From Clostridia bacterium (GTDB lineage Bacteria > Bacillota > Clostridia > Christensenellales > Borkfalkiaceae), in the NCBI GenBank assembly GCA_017448355.1, contig JAFSLQ010000059.1:1-64000 (forward strand): DNA of 64,000 nt, given 5' to 3'. The position numbers and the translations under genes were made by a program. Below are positions 45,589-52,944 of the stretch, piece by piece. Numbering within the stretch: the first letter of the stretch is position 1; each line of letters starts with the position of its first letter. The notes below the pieces were generated by a model, which searched no databases, had not been told where the DNA came from, and saw nothing but the letters and a program-made list of their open reading frames with translations.

Positions 45589-47073
45589 TTATTTCAGGTA
45601 AGTATCTACCGTCTTTTTGCGCTTGGGTTCGCAAGTTATGCCGATTCCGAGTTTTTTAAGCGTCTTCTCGTCTACGTGCGAAAGTATTACCGTCGAGTGG
45701 AACTGCGCGCCCTTTAATTTATCGAGTTGACGCAGCGCGTGCGCGGCGGTGGGATTAGTTACCGCGGAGACTGCAAGCGATAATAAAATTTCGTCGGTAT
45801 GAAGCCTTGGGTTCGCGCTTCCCATATGTTCTACTTTAAGTTTTTGTATCGGCTCTATTACCGCGGACGAGATAAGCGGTATACTGTCGTCTATTCCGCC
45901 GAGAACTTTTAAGGCGTTAAGTAGCGCTGCCGCGGAAGCGCCCAACAGGTCGCTGGTTTTGCCCGTTATCATCTGTCCGTCCGTAAGTTCTATCGCCGCG
46001 GCGGGAAGCCCCGTCACCGCTTCTTTATTAAGCGCGGCGGCAACGACAGCCCTGTCGTTTATCGTAATGTGCATTTTCTGCATCATTATTTCGATTTTGG
46101 TTTCCGCGTCTTTGGAGATAAGGCCTTTAAGCACGTCTATGCGCGTAGCGTAATATCTGCGGATTATTTCCTGTTTGCTTGCATTTGCGCAAATTTCGTC
46201 GTCTATTATGCAATATCCCGCCATATTTACACCCATATCGGTCGGCGATTTGTACGGCGAACTGCCCATTATCTTAGAAAGCATAGCGGAAAGCACGGGG
46301 AAAATTTCCACGTCGCGGTTATAGTTTACCGCAAGTTTGCCGTACGCTTCCAAATGGAAGGGGTCTATCATATTTACGTCGTCAAGGTCGGCGGTAGCCG
46401 CTTCGTACGCGACGTTTACGGGGTGGCTTAAAGGCAAGTTCCAGATGGGGAAAGTTTCGTACTTTGCGTAACCCGCTTTTACACCGTGTTTATTCTCGTG
46501 ATAAAGTTGCGATAAGCAAGTCGCCATTTTCCCGCTGCCGGGCCCCGGCGCGGTTACCACGACCAGCGGACGGGTAGTTATAACGTACTCGTTTTTGCCG
46601 TACCCTTCTTCGCTCACTATTTTCTCCACTTCCGAAGGATAGCCTTCGATGGGATAATGGCGGTAAACCTTCATCCCGAAATTTTCAAGACGCTTTTGAA
46701 AAGCCGCCGCGGAAGGCTGTTCGGCAAACTGCGTCAAAACGACGCTACCGACGTAAAACCCGCGACTTCTGAAAATATCTATAAGTCTGAAAACTTCGGT
46801 ATCGTAAGTAATGCCAAGGTCGTTTCTCGTCTTGTTCTTTTCGATATCGTTGGCGTTTATGTCGATAAGAATTTCCGCTTTGTCTTTGAGTTCCGACAGC
46901 ATTTTTATCTTGCTGTCGGGTTCAAATCCGGGCAACACGCGGGAAGCGTGATAGTCGTCGAACAATTTGCCGCCGAATTCCAGATACAGTTTGTCGCCGA
47001 ACATCGAGATGCGCTCCAAAATCTTCGCGGACTGCATTTCCAAGTACTTTTTATTATCAAACCCGATTTTCAT
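45589..47073 (-). CDS. DUF1846 family protein
   Basis: A 494-aa cytosolic protein of the DUF1846 family, found widely in Firmicutes. The N-terminus KIGFDNKKYLEMQSAKILERI is family typical, and a P-loop-like TAPGPGSGKMATCLSQLYH occurs at about residue 178, suggesting nucleotide use. No biochemical role is firmly known. It follows the PqqD/HprK-like pair by 19 nt in the same direction, so these three are probably one transcript. Confidence 0.9.
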   Translation of the reverse strand: MKIGFDNKKYLEMQSAKILERISMFGDKLYLEFGGKLFDDYHASRVLPGFEPDSKIKMLSELKDKAEILIDINANDIEKNKTRNDLGITYDTEVFRLIDIFRSRGFYVGSVVLTQFAEQPSAAAFQKRLENFGMKVYRHYPIEGYPSEVEKIVSEEGYGKNEYVITTRPLVVVTAPGPGSGKMATCLSQLYHENKHGVKAGYAKYETFPIWNLPLSHPVNVAYEAATADLDDVNMIDPFHLEAYGKLAVNYNRDVEIFPVLSAMLSKIMGSSPYKSPTDMGVNMAGYCIIDDEICANASKQEIIRRYYATRIDVLKGLISKDAETKIEIMMQKMHITINDRAVVAAALNKEAVTGLPAAAIELTDGQMITGKTSDLLGASAAALLNALKVLGGIDDSIPLISSAVIEPIQKLKVEHMGSANPRLHTDEILLSLAVSAVTNPTAAHALRQLDKLKGAQFHSTVILSHVDEKTLKKLGIGITCEPKRKKTVDTYLK

Positions 47074-47092
47074 AAGTATGCTTTTCGCCCGT

Positions 47093-47356
47093 TTATTTAA
47101 CGAGTTTAGCCTCCGAAAGTTTATTTATAAATGTTTCGACGTCCGCTGTCGCGGTTTTTTCGTCAACATCATACTCTTCTAAAAGTTTTGCGATAAGTTG
47201 TTCCTTCGTCGCGCCTTTTTCGAGAATTTTCCATAAAAACGCGCCCGTTTCGTTGAGATTTATTATGCCGTTAAAATTTTTCACCGCTTCGCCAACGGCG
47301 ACGACAATGAAACTCCCCGCCACTTCGCGAAGCACAAATCCGTCTTTGATTTTCAT
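47093..47356 (-). CDS. PqqD-like peptide-binding protein (RiPP recognition element fold)
   Basis: An 87-aa PqqD-family protein: F-V-L-R-E-V-A-G-S-F-I-V-V strand pairs, I-I-N-L-N-E-T-G-A-F-L-W-K-I-L (about 30-44) and a C-terminal helix D-V-E-T-F-I. In RiPP pathways such domains bind leader peptides for a radical SAM or protease partner. Here only the HprK-like kinase gene is adjacent (10 nt upstream); no precursor, radical SAM or exporter is visible in this window. The stand-alone pair may have a different role. Confidence 0.85.
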   Translation of the reverse strand: MKIKDGFVLREVAGSFIVVAVGEAVKNFNGIINLNETGAFLWKILEKGATKEQLIAKLLEEYDVDEKTATADVETFINKLSEAKLVK

Positions 47357-47366
47357 AAATTTACCC

Positions 47367-48089
47367 CTATTTTATATTGTTTTTTACCATCGCATTATAC
47401 GACGTTTCTGCCGCTTCCCTTGAAATATCGCACGTAAGTCTGAAAAGCGGTACAGAAGTCAAAAGTTTATCTACAATAGATAAAAGATTGTCCATTTTGT
47501 CAAGTTCGACGGGTCTTATCGTCTGATTGAACACAACCGACAGCATTTCTTGCGGCGAAATCCGACAAATCTTATTTTCTTTGCCCTGACGTATTTCGCA
47601 GATAGCCGCAATTTTTGCGTGCGCGTTGGTGTCTAAATGATGTTTGCCGTTCCAAGGCGTGCCGTAAACGTAAAAATCGCCGTCAATAAAGCGTATTATA
47701 GGCTTATCGTCGTTTATCATTACCACCTTATCGCCAAGCATTTCCCGCCACAGCCGCGCGTGGGTGGATTTACCCGTTCCGCTCGGCGCGGTAAAAAGAT
47801 ACGCCTTACCGTCCACAGCGACTGCGCTGCTATGAAAAATTATACCCTGACGACAGGATAAAATATAATCGCAAAGTTTTCTGAAAACCGCAAGGCTTTC
47901 AAGATAGTAGTCGGGAAAAGTTTCCGCCCCCGCTTGGTTTCTTTCGGCGTCAATATCGCTATTTGTCATTACAGCGGAAAACTCGGGCGCTTCATCTCCC
48001 GAATAAAGATACTTTTCGCACAATCTCGCCGTATATTTATATATGGGTTTTATTGCAAAAACCACGTCCGCCACTTTGTAGATAGGCAA
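47367..48089 (-). CDS. HprK-like kinase domain protein paired with PqqD
   Basis: A 240-aa protein with an HPr-kinase-type P-loop TAPSGTGKSTHARLW (about 103-117), a following V-M-I-N-D-D-K-P (about 127-134), and a late P-W-N-G-K-H-H-L segment. It lacks the N-terminal HprK domain and the full HPr-kinase signature, so it belongs to the HprK-like proteins seen next to PqqD proteins in RiPP or related loci. Its substrate is unknown. Its own promoter (48130-48158) drives hprK-like, pqqD-like and probably the DUF1846 gene. Confidence 0.8.
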   Translation of the reverse strand: MPIYKVADVVFAIKPIYKYTARLCEKYLYSGDEAPEFSAVMTNSDIDAERNQAGAETFPDYYLESLAVFRKLCDYILSCRQGIIFHSSAVAVDGKAYLFTAPSGTGKSTHARLWREMLGDKVVMINDDKPIIRFIDGDFYVYGTPWNGKHHLDTNAHAKIAAICEIRQGKENKICRISPQEMLSVVFNQTIRPVELDKMDNLLSIVDKLLTSVPLFRLTCDISREAAETSYNAMVKNNIK

Positions 48090-48129
48090 AAGCCACCCCC
48101 CTAACGCATTAAAACGCTCAATCCTTTAT

Positions 48130-48158
48130 ATTTTACCAAAGGCGAATATTTTTGTCAA
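48130..48158 (-). promoter_or_regulatory. Promoter of the HprK-like/PqqD operon
   Basis: Minus strand TTGACA (48153-48158), 17-bp spacer, TAAAAT (48130-48135). Confidence 0.8.
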
Positions 48159-48166
48159 TCTATATG

Positions 48167-48195
48167 TTGATTTTAAGACGGAGTTATTATATAAT
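48167..48195 (+). promoter_or_regulatory. Promoter of apbE with +1 next to the start codon
   Basis: TTGATT (48167-48172), 17-bp spacer, TATAAT (48190-48195). The predicted +1 (48202) is one base before the ATG (48203), and no SD exists, so a leaderless mRNA is expected. Confidence 0.65.
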
Positions 48196-48202
48196 TTAAT
48201 TA

Positions 48203-49273
48203 ATGTATGCAAAAAAATTGCTTTTAAAACTGTGTACGACATTTGTCGCGACTTTCATTTTTCTTTCCGCTTGCGGCGGCGGGCAAGAACTGCATTTTAC
48301 GGCGTTTAATAACGTTCCCGTCATCGTTCAATCGCGCGGGAAAACCATATCGAGTGCCGCCGAAGAAAAAATAAACGCACTTTTAGATGAGTTGAACGCG
48401 GAATTTTCGGCGACGGTAAAAACGAGTACCGTTTATAAAATCAATTCTATGGCGCAAGGCGAAAAAACGGAGATTTCACCGCGATTTAAATATATCGCGG
48501 ACGTTTTAGCCGAAATGCGTGCGTTTACCGAAGGTAAGTTCGATATATCGGTTTATCCCCTGACCCTTTTATGGCAATTTGCGCCGAACTTTCCCGTATT
48601 AAAATTTTCCGTGCCTACGCAAGAAGAAATAGACGACGCGTTAAGCCTGTGCGGATTAGATAAATTCAGTTTTAACGAATACGCGGAGAAATCCGTCGAC
48701 GGTGCAAAAATAGATTTCGGCGGCGCACTCAAAGGATACGCCGCCGACGAAATAGCGCAGATTTTAAAAGAAGACGGGGCGACAAGAGGCTACGTAAACG
48801 TCGGCGGAAGCAGTCTTAATCTGCTTTCGGTTGATAACGTTGCTATCGTTCATCCGAGAAAAAGCGGCAATATTTTGTCGGTAAAAATAAACAAGAAAAA
48901 CGTAGCCGTGTCGACAAGCGGCGACTACGAAAGATATTACATTTCGGACGGAAAAACTTATTCGCACATATTAAATCCCGATACGGGATACCCGACGAAC
49001 ACAGGGGTTGTAAGCGCGACGGTTATCGGCAAAAACGGGCTTATACTCGACGCACTTTCAACCGCGCTATGCCTGTTTTCGCACGATTTTAATTGCCCCG
49101 AAAAGGGTGAACTTTACAGGTTTATAAAGAAAATTTTAAGTGCGCCCGAATTTTGCGATTTTAAGATTTTCGCGGTATGCGATGACGGCGAAAACAAACA
49201 GATTTTAACAAACAAAAAGCAAGGCGTTTTTGCCTTGCTCGATAACGATTACAGCGTTATTTATATAGATTGA
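48203..49273 (+). CDS. apbE: FAD:protein FMN transferase ApbE, lipoprotein
   Basis: A 356-aa exported flavin transferase. The signal peptide ends in a lipobox L-S-A-C (C about 24). Family motifs: D-I-S-V-Y-P-L-T (about 111-118), DFGGALKGYAADEI (about 172-185), G-Y-V-N-V-G-G-S (about 196-203), and S-T-S-G-D-Y-E-R-Y plus H-I-L-N-P-D-T-G-Y-P (about 236-265). It attaches FMN to threonine of target proteins outside the membrane; no flavoprotein target (RnfG/NqrC-like) is encoded in this window. Its end overlaps the convergent ABC ATPase gene by 13 nt. Confidence 0.93.
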   Translation: MYAKKLLLKLCTTFVATFIFLSACGGGQELHFTAFNNVPVIVQSRGKTISSAAEEKINALLDELNAEFSATVKTSTVYKINSMAQGEKTEISPRFKYIADVLAEMRAFTEGKFDISVYPLTLLWQFAPNFPVLKFSVPTQEEIDDALSLCGLDKFSFNEYAEKSVDGAKIDFGGALKGYAADEIAQILKEDGATRGYVNVGGSSLNLLSVDNVAIVHPRKSGNILSVKINKKNVAVSTSGDYERYYISDGKTYSHILNPDTGYPTNTGVVSATVIGKNGLILDALSTALCLFSHDFNCPEKGELYRFIKKILSAPEFCDFKIFAVCDDGENKQILTNKKQGVFALLDNDYSVIYID

Positions 49274-49899
49274 CCGTTTAAAAGCGTTTCCGTAAGAGTT
49301 TTTTCGGAAACTCTTTTTTTATCCAGAATAACTTCGCCGCCGCTTTTTAACACTATTATTCTACCCGAAAAGTACGCCGCTTCTTTTACGTCGTGCGACA
49401 CCATTATAACCGTCTTTCCCGTCGTGCTTTGCAATTCTTTTATTTTTTCCAAAAGTGAAAATTTAAGCGACAAGTCAAGATTGACAAGCGGTTCGTCCAT
49501 TAAAAGTAACGGCGCGGGGTGTGAAAATGCGCGAATTATCGCGACGCGGCGCGCCATACCCGCGGAAAGTTCTTTGGGATAAAGATTTTCCGCTTTCGAT
49601 AGCCCCACGCTTTCAAGCATACGCTTGACGTCGGCGTTTTCGTTTATCAAAAGTATGTTTTCTCTTACCGTTAAATGCGGCACTAATCTGTCCCGCTGAA
49701 AGACCATAGAAACCTGTCCTGCGCCCGAAATTTCGCCGCTAAAATCCGTAAGGCGGGCAATCATATTTAAAAGCGTTGTTTTTCCCGAACCGCTTTCACC
49801 TAAAATCACGGTGATTTCATTTTCTTCAATGTCAAGATTAAAGTTATGAAATACGGTTTTATCGCCGTATTTTTTTGTAATATTTTTTAAACTTATCAT
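49261..49899 (-). CDS. ABC transporter ATP-binding protein (TauB/SsuB/ThiZ-like)
   Basis: A 212-aa ATPase. Start placed at ATG 49899, which overlaps the permease stop (ATGA); an in-frame ATG at 49923 would lie inside the permease gene. Walker A GESGSGKTTLLN (about 35-46), signature-region K-E-L-S-A-G-M-A-R-R (about 120-129, with S-A-G instead of S-G-G), and Walker B L-L-L-M-D-E-P (about 144-150). Part of a three-gene importer with the permease and binding protein. Confidence 0.9.
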   Translation of the reverse strand: MISLKNITKKYGDKTVFHNFNLDIEENEITVILGESGSGKTTLLNMIARLTDFSGEISGAGQVSMVFQRDRLVPHLTVRENILLINENADVKRMLESVGLSKAENLYPKELSAGMARRVAIIRAFSHPAPLLLMDEPLVNLDLSLKFSLLEKIKELQSTTGKTVIMVSHDVKEAAYFSGRIIVLKSGGEVILDKKRVSEKTLTETLLNGQSI

Positions 49900-50648
49900 C
49901 TCTTCACCGCCTTTTTCGCCCAAAAGGAAAATAAAAATTCTATTATTAACCCCGTAATTACCGTAATAAGCACTAACGCAAGCATTGTAGAGATTTCAAA
50001 GTAAATTTTAGAAGTATTTAAAAGATATCCCATTGACCTTGCCGTTTGCGCAAGGACTTCCGCCGCAACCATAAGTTTAAGGTTAAGGGTAAGCCCCGCC
50101 CCCGCGGACGTTATAAATTCTGGTGCAATCTGCGGAAATACGACTTTTGTCAGCCTTTTTTTATTGCTTACGCCGAACACTTTGCACATTTCGTTTAAGT
50201 CATTGTCAATCCCGCAAAGCGCGGCGTAAAGATTATTGTAAAGCGTCGGAAACACAACCAAAAAAGTAACTATGACGGGTGCAACGAAAGAACTCGTCCA
50301 TAAAACGAGTAAAAGCACCACGGCGATAGTTGGTAGCGCACGAATAATTACAATCAATGGTTTAAGCGCCCTTTTTGCTTTATCGTATTTATATGCGACA
50401 AACGCCGCAATAAAAGCAAGAAAAAAAGCAATCGCAAAAGCGACAACACTACGTAACAGCGTACCAAAATAGGCGCGGTAAAACTCCGCGCTTTTAAGTA
50501 GTTCCCAGAGTGCGGCGAAAGTATCGCCGACAGTCGGCAAAACGTATTCGCTGTCGACCTTCGCCGCCGCAAGCCCCCACAGTCCAAAAATAACGGCAAC
50601 CGTCAAAAACGGCAAAAGGGCGTTCAGAAGTTTATCTTGCTTTTTCAT
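49896..50648 (-). CDS. ABC transporter permease (TauC/SsuC/ThiX-like)
   Basis: A 250-aa permease with six predicted helices. The BPD_transp_1 EAA-like loop is visible as E-M-C-K-V-F-G-V-S-N-K-K-R-L-T-K-V-V-F-P (about 152-171). The N-terminal W-G-L-A-A-A-K and F-A-A-L-W-E-L-L segments match the sulfonate/nitrate/HMP group. It lies 3 nt after the binding-protein stop and overlaps the ATPase gene. Confidence 0.9.
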   Translation of the reverse strand: MKKQDKLLNALLPFLTVAVIFGLWGLAAAKVDSEYVLPTVGDTFAALWELLKSAEFYRAYFGTLLRSVVAFAIAFFLAFIAAFVAYKYDKAKRALKPLIVIIRALPTIAVVLLLVLWTSSFVAPVIVTFLVVFPTLYNNLYAALCGIDNDLNEMCKVFGVSNKKRLTKVVFPQIAPEFITSAGAGLTLNLKLMVAAEVLAQTARSMGYLLNTSKIYFEISTMLALVLITVITGLIIEFLFSFWAKKAVKR

Positions 50649-50651
50649 TAT

Positions 50652-51656
50652 TTACAGTACGAAAAACTCGTCCGCAACAACGTTTGCGGCTTTTTCTTCC
50701 AAAGCGCGTATGGCGTCTATATAATTTTTTACGTCGGTTTTCGCCGCAGCAGCGCTTTGCCAACCGATTTTACAGTTATCGACGACCGTCGCGTTAAGAT
50801 TTGCGGCGGATAATGAAGGCGTTAAACCTTCGGCAAGCGCGCTTGCAACGGCGTTTGCCGCGTCAGAAACGTTCTCTTTAACCCAACTGACCGCATTAGC
50901 CATTTTATCGCCGAACGCGTTTATAAGTTCCGAGTGCGCCGAAATAACGCTGCTTTTTACCATAACTACCGCTTGCGGATAGGTCTTATTTTCCGCGTCG
51001 TACAGTTCTTGTAAATCGAGTGCGTACTTAAACGCGCTATCCATACCCGTAAGTTTATTCGCCGCAGGTTCGGGCAAAAGTCCTATGGCGATTTTGCCCG
51101 TTTTAAGCGCGGGGATAAGTTCCGAAGCGTCGGCATAGTACTTTACGGCGACTTTGCCCTCTACCACAGTTTCCGACACTTCACACTCTACGCCGTGTTT
51201 AGAAAGCGCGGCGCGGAAAGTAAGGTCGGGTACATTGCCTTGCCCTATAACTCCGACGACTTTACCTTTTAAGTCCTGAACGGTCAAGTCTTCCTTACTC
51301 ATAACGTAAAGGTTGCCGTGAGTAACTACCGCCGCCATTTTATAAGCGTCGGAACTTGCTTTATATAATTTCGACGCGGCGTTTACAGGCATTATTATCA
51401 CGTCGCCCTTGCCCTGTTGCATTATGCCGCCTATATTCCCCGCCGCAACCACGTTATATTTGACTTCTACGCCGTCGACAAAGTTTTCGCCGTCGTGTAT
51501 AAACTTTGCAATGGCAAGCGCGGGCGCGCCGTCAGGCGCGTAAACGGTTATAGTTTTTTTGTCGTCCTGAGATTTATCGCTACCAGTGCAGGCGGAAAAG
51601 GCGAAAACAGTAAATATTGACACAATACTTAATAAAACCGATAGTAATTTTTTCAT
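50652..51656 (-). CDS. ABC transporter substrate-binding lipoprotein (NMT1/THI5-like fold)
   Basis: A 334-aa binding lipoprotein: start at ATG 51656 (MKKLLSVLL) with AAAGGAG upstream, and lipobox A-F-S-A-C (C about 23). The mature N-terminus I-T-V-Y-A-P-D-G-A-P-A-L-A-I-A-K (about 35-50) and the L-K-G-K-V-V-G-V motif (about 130) are typical of the TauA/SsuA/THI5 superfamily. The ligand is not evident: sulfonates, nitrate-like anions and thiamin precursors are all imported by relatives. The leader RNA carries a terminator/antiterminator pair, so expression is probably ligand controlled. Confidence 0.85.
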   Translation of the reverse strand: MKKLLSVLLSIVSIFTVFAFSACTGSDKSQDDKKTITVYAPDGAPALAIAKFIHDGENFVDGVEVKYNVVAAGNIGGIMQQGKGDVIIMPVNAASKLYKASSDAYKMAAVVTHGNLYVMSKEDLTVQDLKGKVVGVIGQGNVPDLTFRAALSKHGVECEVSETVVEGKVAVKYYADASELIPALKTGKIAIGLLPEPAANKLTGMDSAFKYALDLQELYDAENKTYPQAVVMVKSSVISAHSELINAFGDKMANAVSWVKENVSDAANAVASALAEGLTPSLSAANLNATVVDNCKIGWQSAAAAKTDVKNYIDAIRALEEKAANVVADEFFVL

Positions 51657-51695
51657 AACCACTCCTTTATTGTACCCGTTTTTAACAAAAAGAAA

Positions 51696-51718
51696 CTCCC
51701 TTCGCTTAGCAAAGGGAG
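51696..51718 (-). terminator. Leader terminator before the ABC binding-protein gene
   Basis: On the minus strand CTCCCTT (51712-51718), loop, AAGGGAG (51696-51702), then TTTCTTTTTG. It lies about 40 nt upstream of the start codon, so read-through must be controlled. Confidence 0.85.
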
Positions 51719-51747
51719 GGACGTAAATCAATAAGGCGTATATCGCC

Positions 51748-51759
51748 TTAAAGTTCCAT
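51748..51759 (-). other. Three-codon upstream ORF (M-E-L) with strong SD
   Basis: ATG GAA CTT TAA on the minus strand, preceded at 6 nt by AAAGGGGAG. The SD is the same segment that can form the antiterminator helix. The stop codon overlaps the 5' arm of hairpin B. Confidence 0.4.
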
Positions 51760-51812
51760 TATTTTCTCCCCTTTGCCGTCGGGATTAATCCTTTCGGTTC
51801 AGGTTCGATTTT

Positions 51813-51841
51813 ATTTTAGCATATTAACCGAAGTGTGTCAA
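51813..51841 (-). promoter_or_regulatory. Promoter of the ABC importer leader
   Basis: Minus strand TTGACA (51836-51841), 17-bp spacer, TAAAAT (51813-51818), just after the spoIIID stop. Transcript begins near 51806. Confidence 0.8.
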
Positions 51842-51849
51842 GTAAAACG

Positions 51850-52113
51850 CTAAGAACTCGCTTTTTTAAATTTAAGATACTTTTCGCGCGTGGCTTGCCC
51901 CCCGCGTATATGCCGCTCGTCAAGATTGACTTTCAGTACCTTTTTAACTTTTAAAAAAAGCGCTTTATCTATAAAACGCAATCTTTCCGACACGTCTTTA
52001 TGCACCGTAGATTTGGAATAATGAAATACTTTCGCCGTTTCTCTCACGGTTGCGCCCGTTTCCGAAATATAGCGCGCTTCTTTAAGCGTTCGCTCGATTA
52101 AATCTTCGCGCAT
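51850..52113 (-). CDS. spoIIID: Sporulation transcriptional regulator SpoIIID
   Basis: An 87-aa HTH regulator that tunes mother-cell gene expression between sigma-E and sigma-K. N-terminal R-E-D-L-I-E-R-T-L-K-E-A-R-Y-I, the HTH ATVRETAKVFHYSKSTVHKD (about 20-39) and the basic C-terminus (RHIRGGQATREKYLKFKK) are diagnostic. Start chosen at ATG 52113 after AAGGGGG; seven codons upstream remain open. Strong evidence that the host forms endospores. Confidence 0.95.
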   Translation of the reverse strand: MREDLIERTLKEARYISETGATVRETAKVFHYSKSTVHKDVSERLRFIDKALFLKVKKVLKVNLDERHIRGGQATREKYLKFKKASS

Positions 52114-52182
52114 AGTATTATCCCCCTTACACAAGAATAATACAATTTATGCGCTTATTTTCCCGTATATAACCTTTTTCGA

Positions 52183-52914
52183 CTAAACGCTAAGCGCGTC
52201 GGTCATTTTCTCTCTCACCCTGTCGCCAAGTTCGTGCGAAGACTGACTTACCACTTCTTCCGCGCCGATTACCTCTAAAACGTCGACGAAAACTTTCGTC
52301 TTTTTCCACGGTGCGTTTTTATGGATTAAATCCGTTCCGCGTACGATAGCCACCACAACGGGCGCGCCCGCTTTTTGCGCTATCTTAAACACTCCGTCGT
52401 GAAAGGGCAACAGTTCTTCTCCGCGACTGCGAGTGCCTTCGGGGTATACACAGAAAGAAATCACGCCCTTTTTAATAAGGTCTGCGGTGCGGTTTATGGT
52501 TTTGAGTGCGTTCTTTGCGTTTTCCCTATCGATAGAAGTATACATACACTTGCGTGAAATTTTGCCGAAAAACGGCACTTTGAAATTTTCGGGCTTGGAT
52601 ATAAACGCCGCGTCTTTAAGGTTTAAGCCGAGTGCCGTGATAAACGGGTCGTAGTTGGAACGGTGGTTAGAAACAAGCAAAAATTTGCCTTTAATATTTT
52701 CTAACTTTTCCTTTCCCGTCGCCACGATTTTAACGTGCGAAAAGAACATCGCAACCCGTATAAAGTACCAAAACACCGCACGGTAAAATTTATTTACTTT
52801 ATCGTAATCTCGGTTCTTTATAAAAGCCGTAATAACGCACAAAAAGAGCGCGTGAAGGACAATTATTCCTACCGCGCCGCCGAGTATTCCCAAAACTATA
52901 TACAATGCAATCAT
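52183..52914 (-). CDS. plsC: 1-acyl-sn-glycerol-3-phosphate acyltransferase (PlsC family)
   Basis: A 243-aa membrane-associated acyltransferase of phosphatidic-acid synthesis. One N-terminal helix (about 3-28). The catalytic NHRSNYD box (N-H-x(4)-D, about 82-88) and the V-Y-P-E-G-T-R-S-R-G substrate box (about 157-166) are present, with a P-V-V-V-A motif after. Stand-alone between spoIIID and the PfkB kinase gene. Confidence 0.92.
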   Translation of the reverse strand: MIALYIVLGILGGAVGIIVLHALFLCVITAFIKNRDYDKVNKFYRAVFWYFIRVAMFFSHVKIVATGKEKLENIKGKFLLVSNHRSNYDPFITALGLNLKDAAFISKPENFKVPFFGKISRKCMYTSIDRENAKNALKTINRTADLIKKGVISFCVYPEGTRSRGEELLPFHDGVFKIAQKAGAPVVVAIVRGTDLIHKNAPWKKTKVFVDVLEVIGAEEVVSQSSHELGDRVREKMTDALSV

Positions 52915-52944
52915 TTTTTATCCCTTGCTTGCCTTTAATGCTTT

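Larger units (their letters stand above)
51661..51806 (-). promoter_or_regulatory. Regulated leader of the ABC importer (terminator/antiterminator, 3-codon uORF)
   Basis: The leader contains hairpin A (CCG/CGG around GGATTAATCC, 51776-51797), a segment GCAAAGGGGAG (minus strand, 51766-51776), a three-codon ORF Met-Glu-Leu-stop (51748-51759), hairpin B (AAGGCG-ATATA-CGCCTT, 51733-51749) and a terminator (51696-51718). GCAAAGGGGAG can pair with the 5' arm of the terminator (51709-51718), giving exclusive states. It is also the SD of the tiny ORF (6 nt before its ATG). The 5' part resembles the 3' half of a TPP riboswitch (AACCTGA) only loosely. No known class was recognised. Confidence 0.6.

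Noticed and set aside
51740..51806. TPP riboswitch ahead of the ABC binding-protein gene
   Set aside because: Only the AACCTGA and AGGGGA segments resemble the 3' half. The 5' half (GGGGTGC, CTGAGA) is absent and the promoter leaves no room for it.
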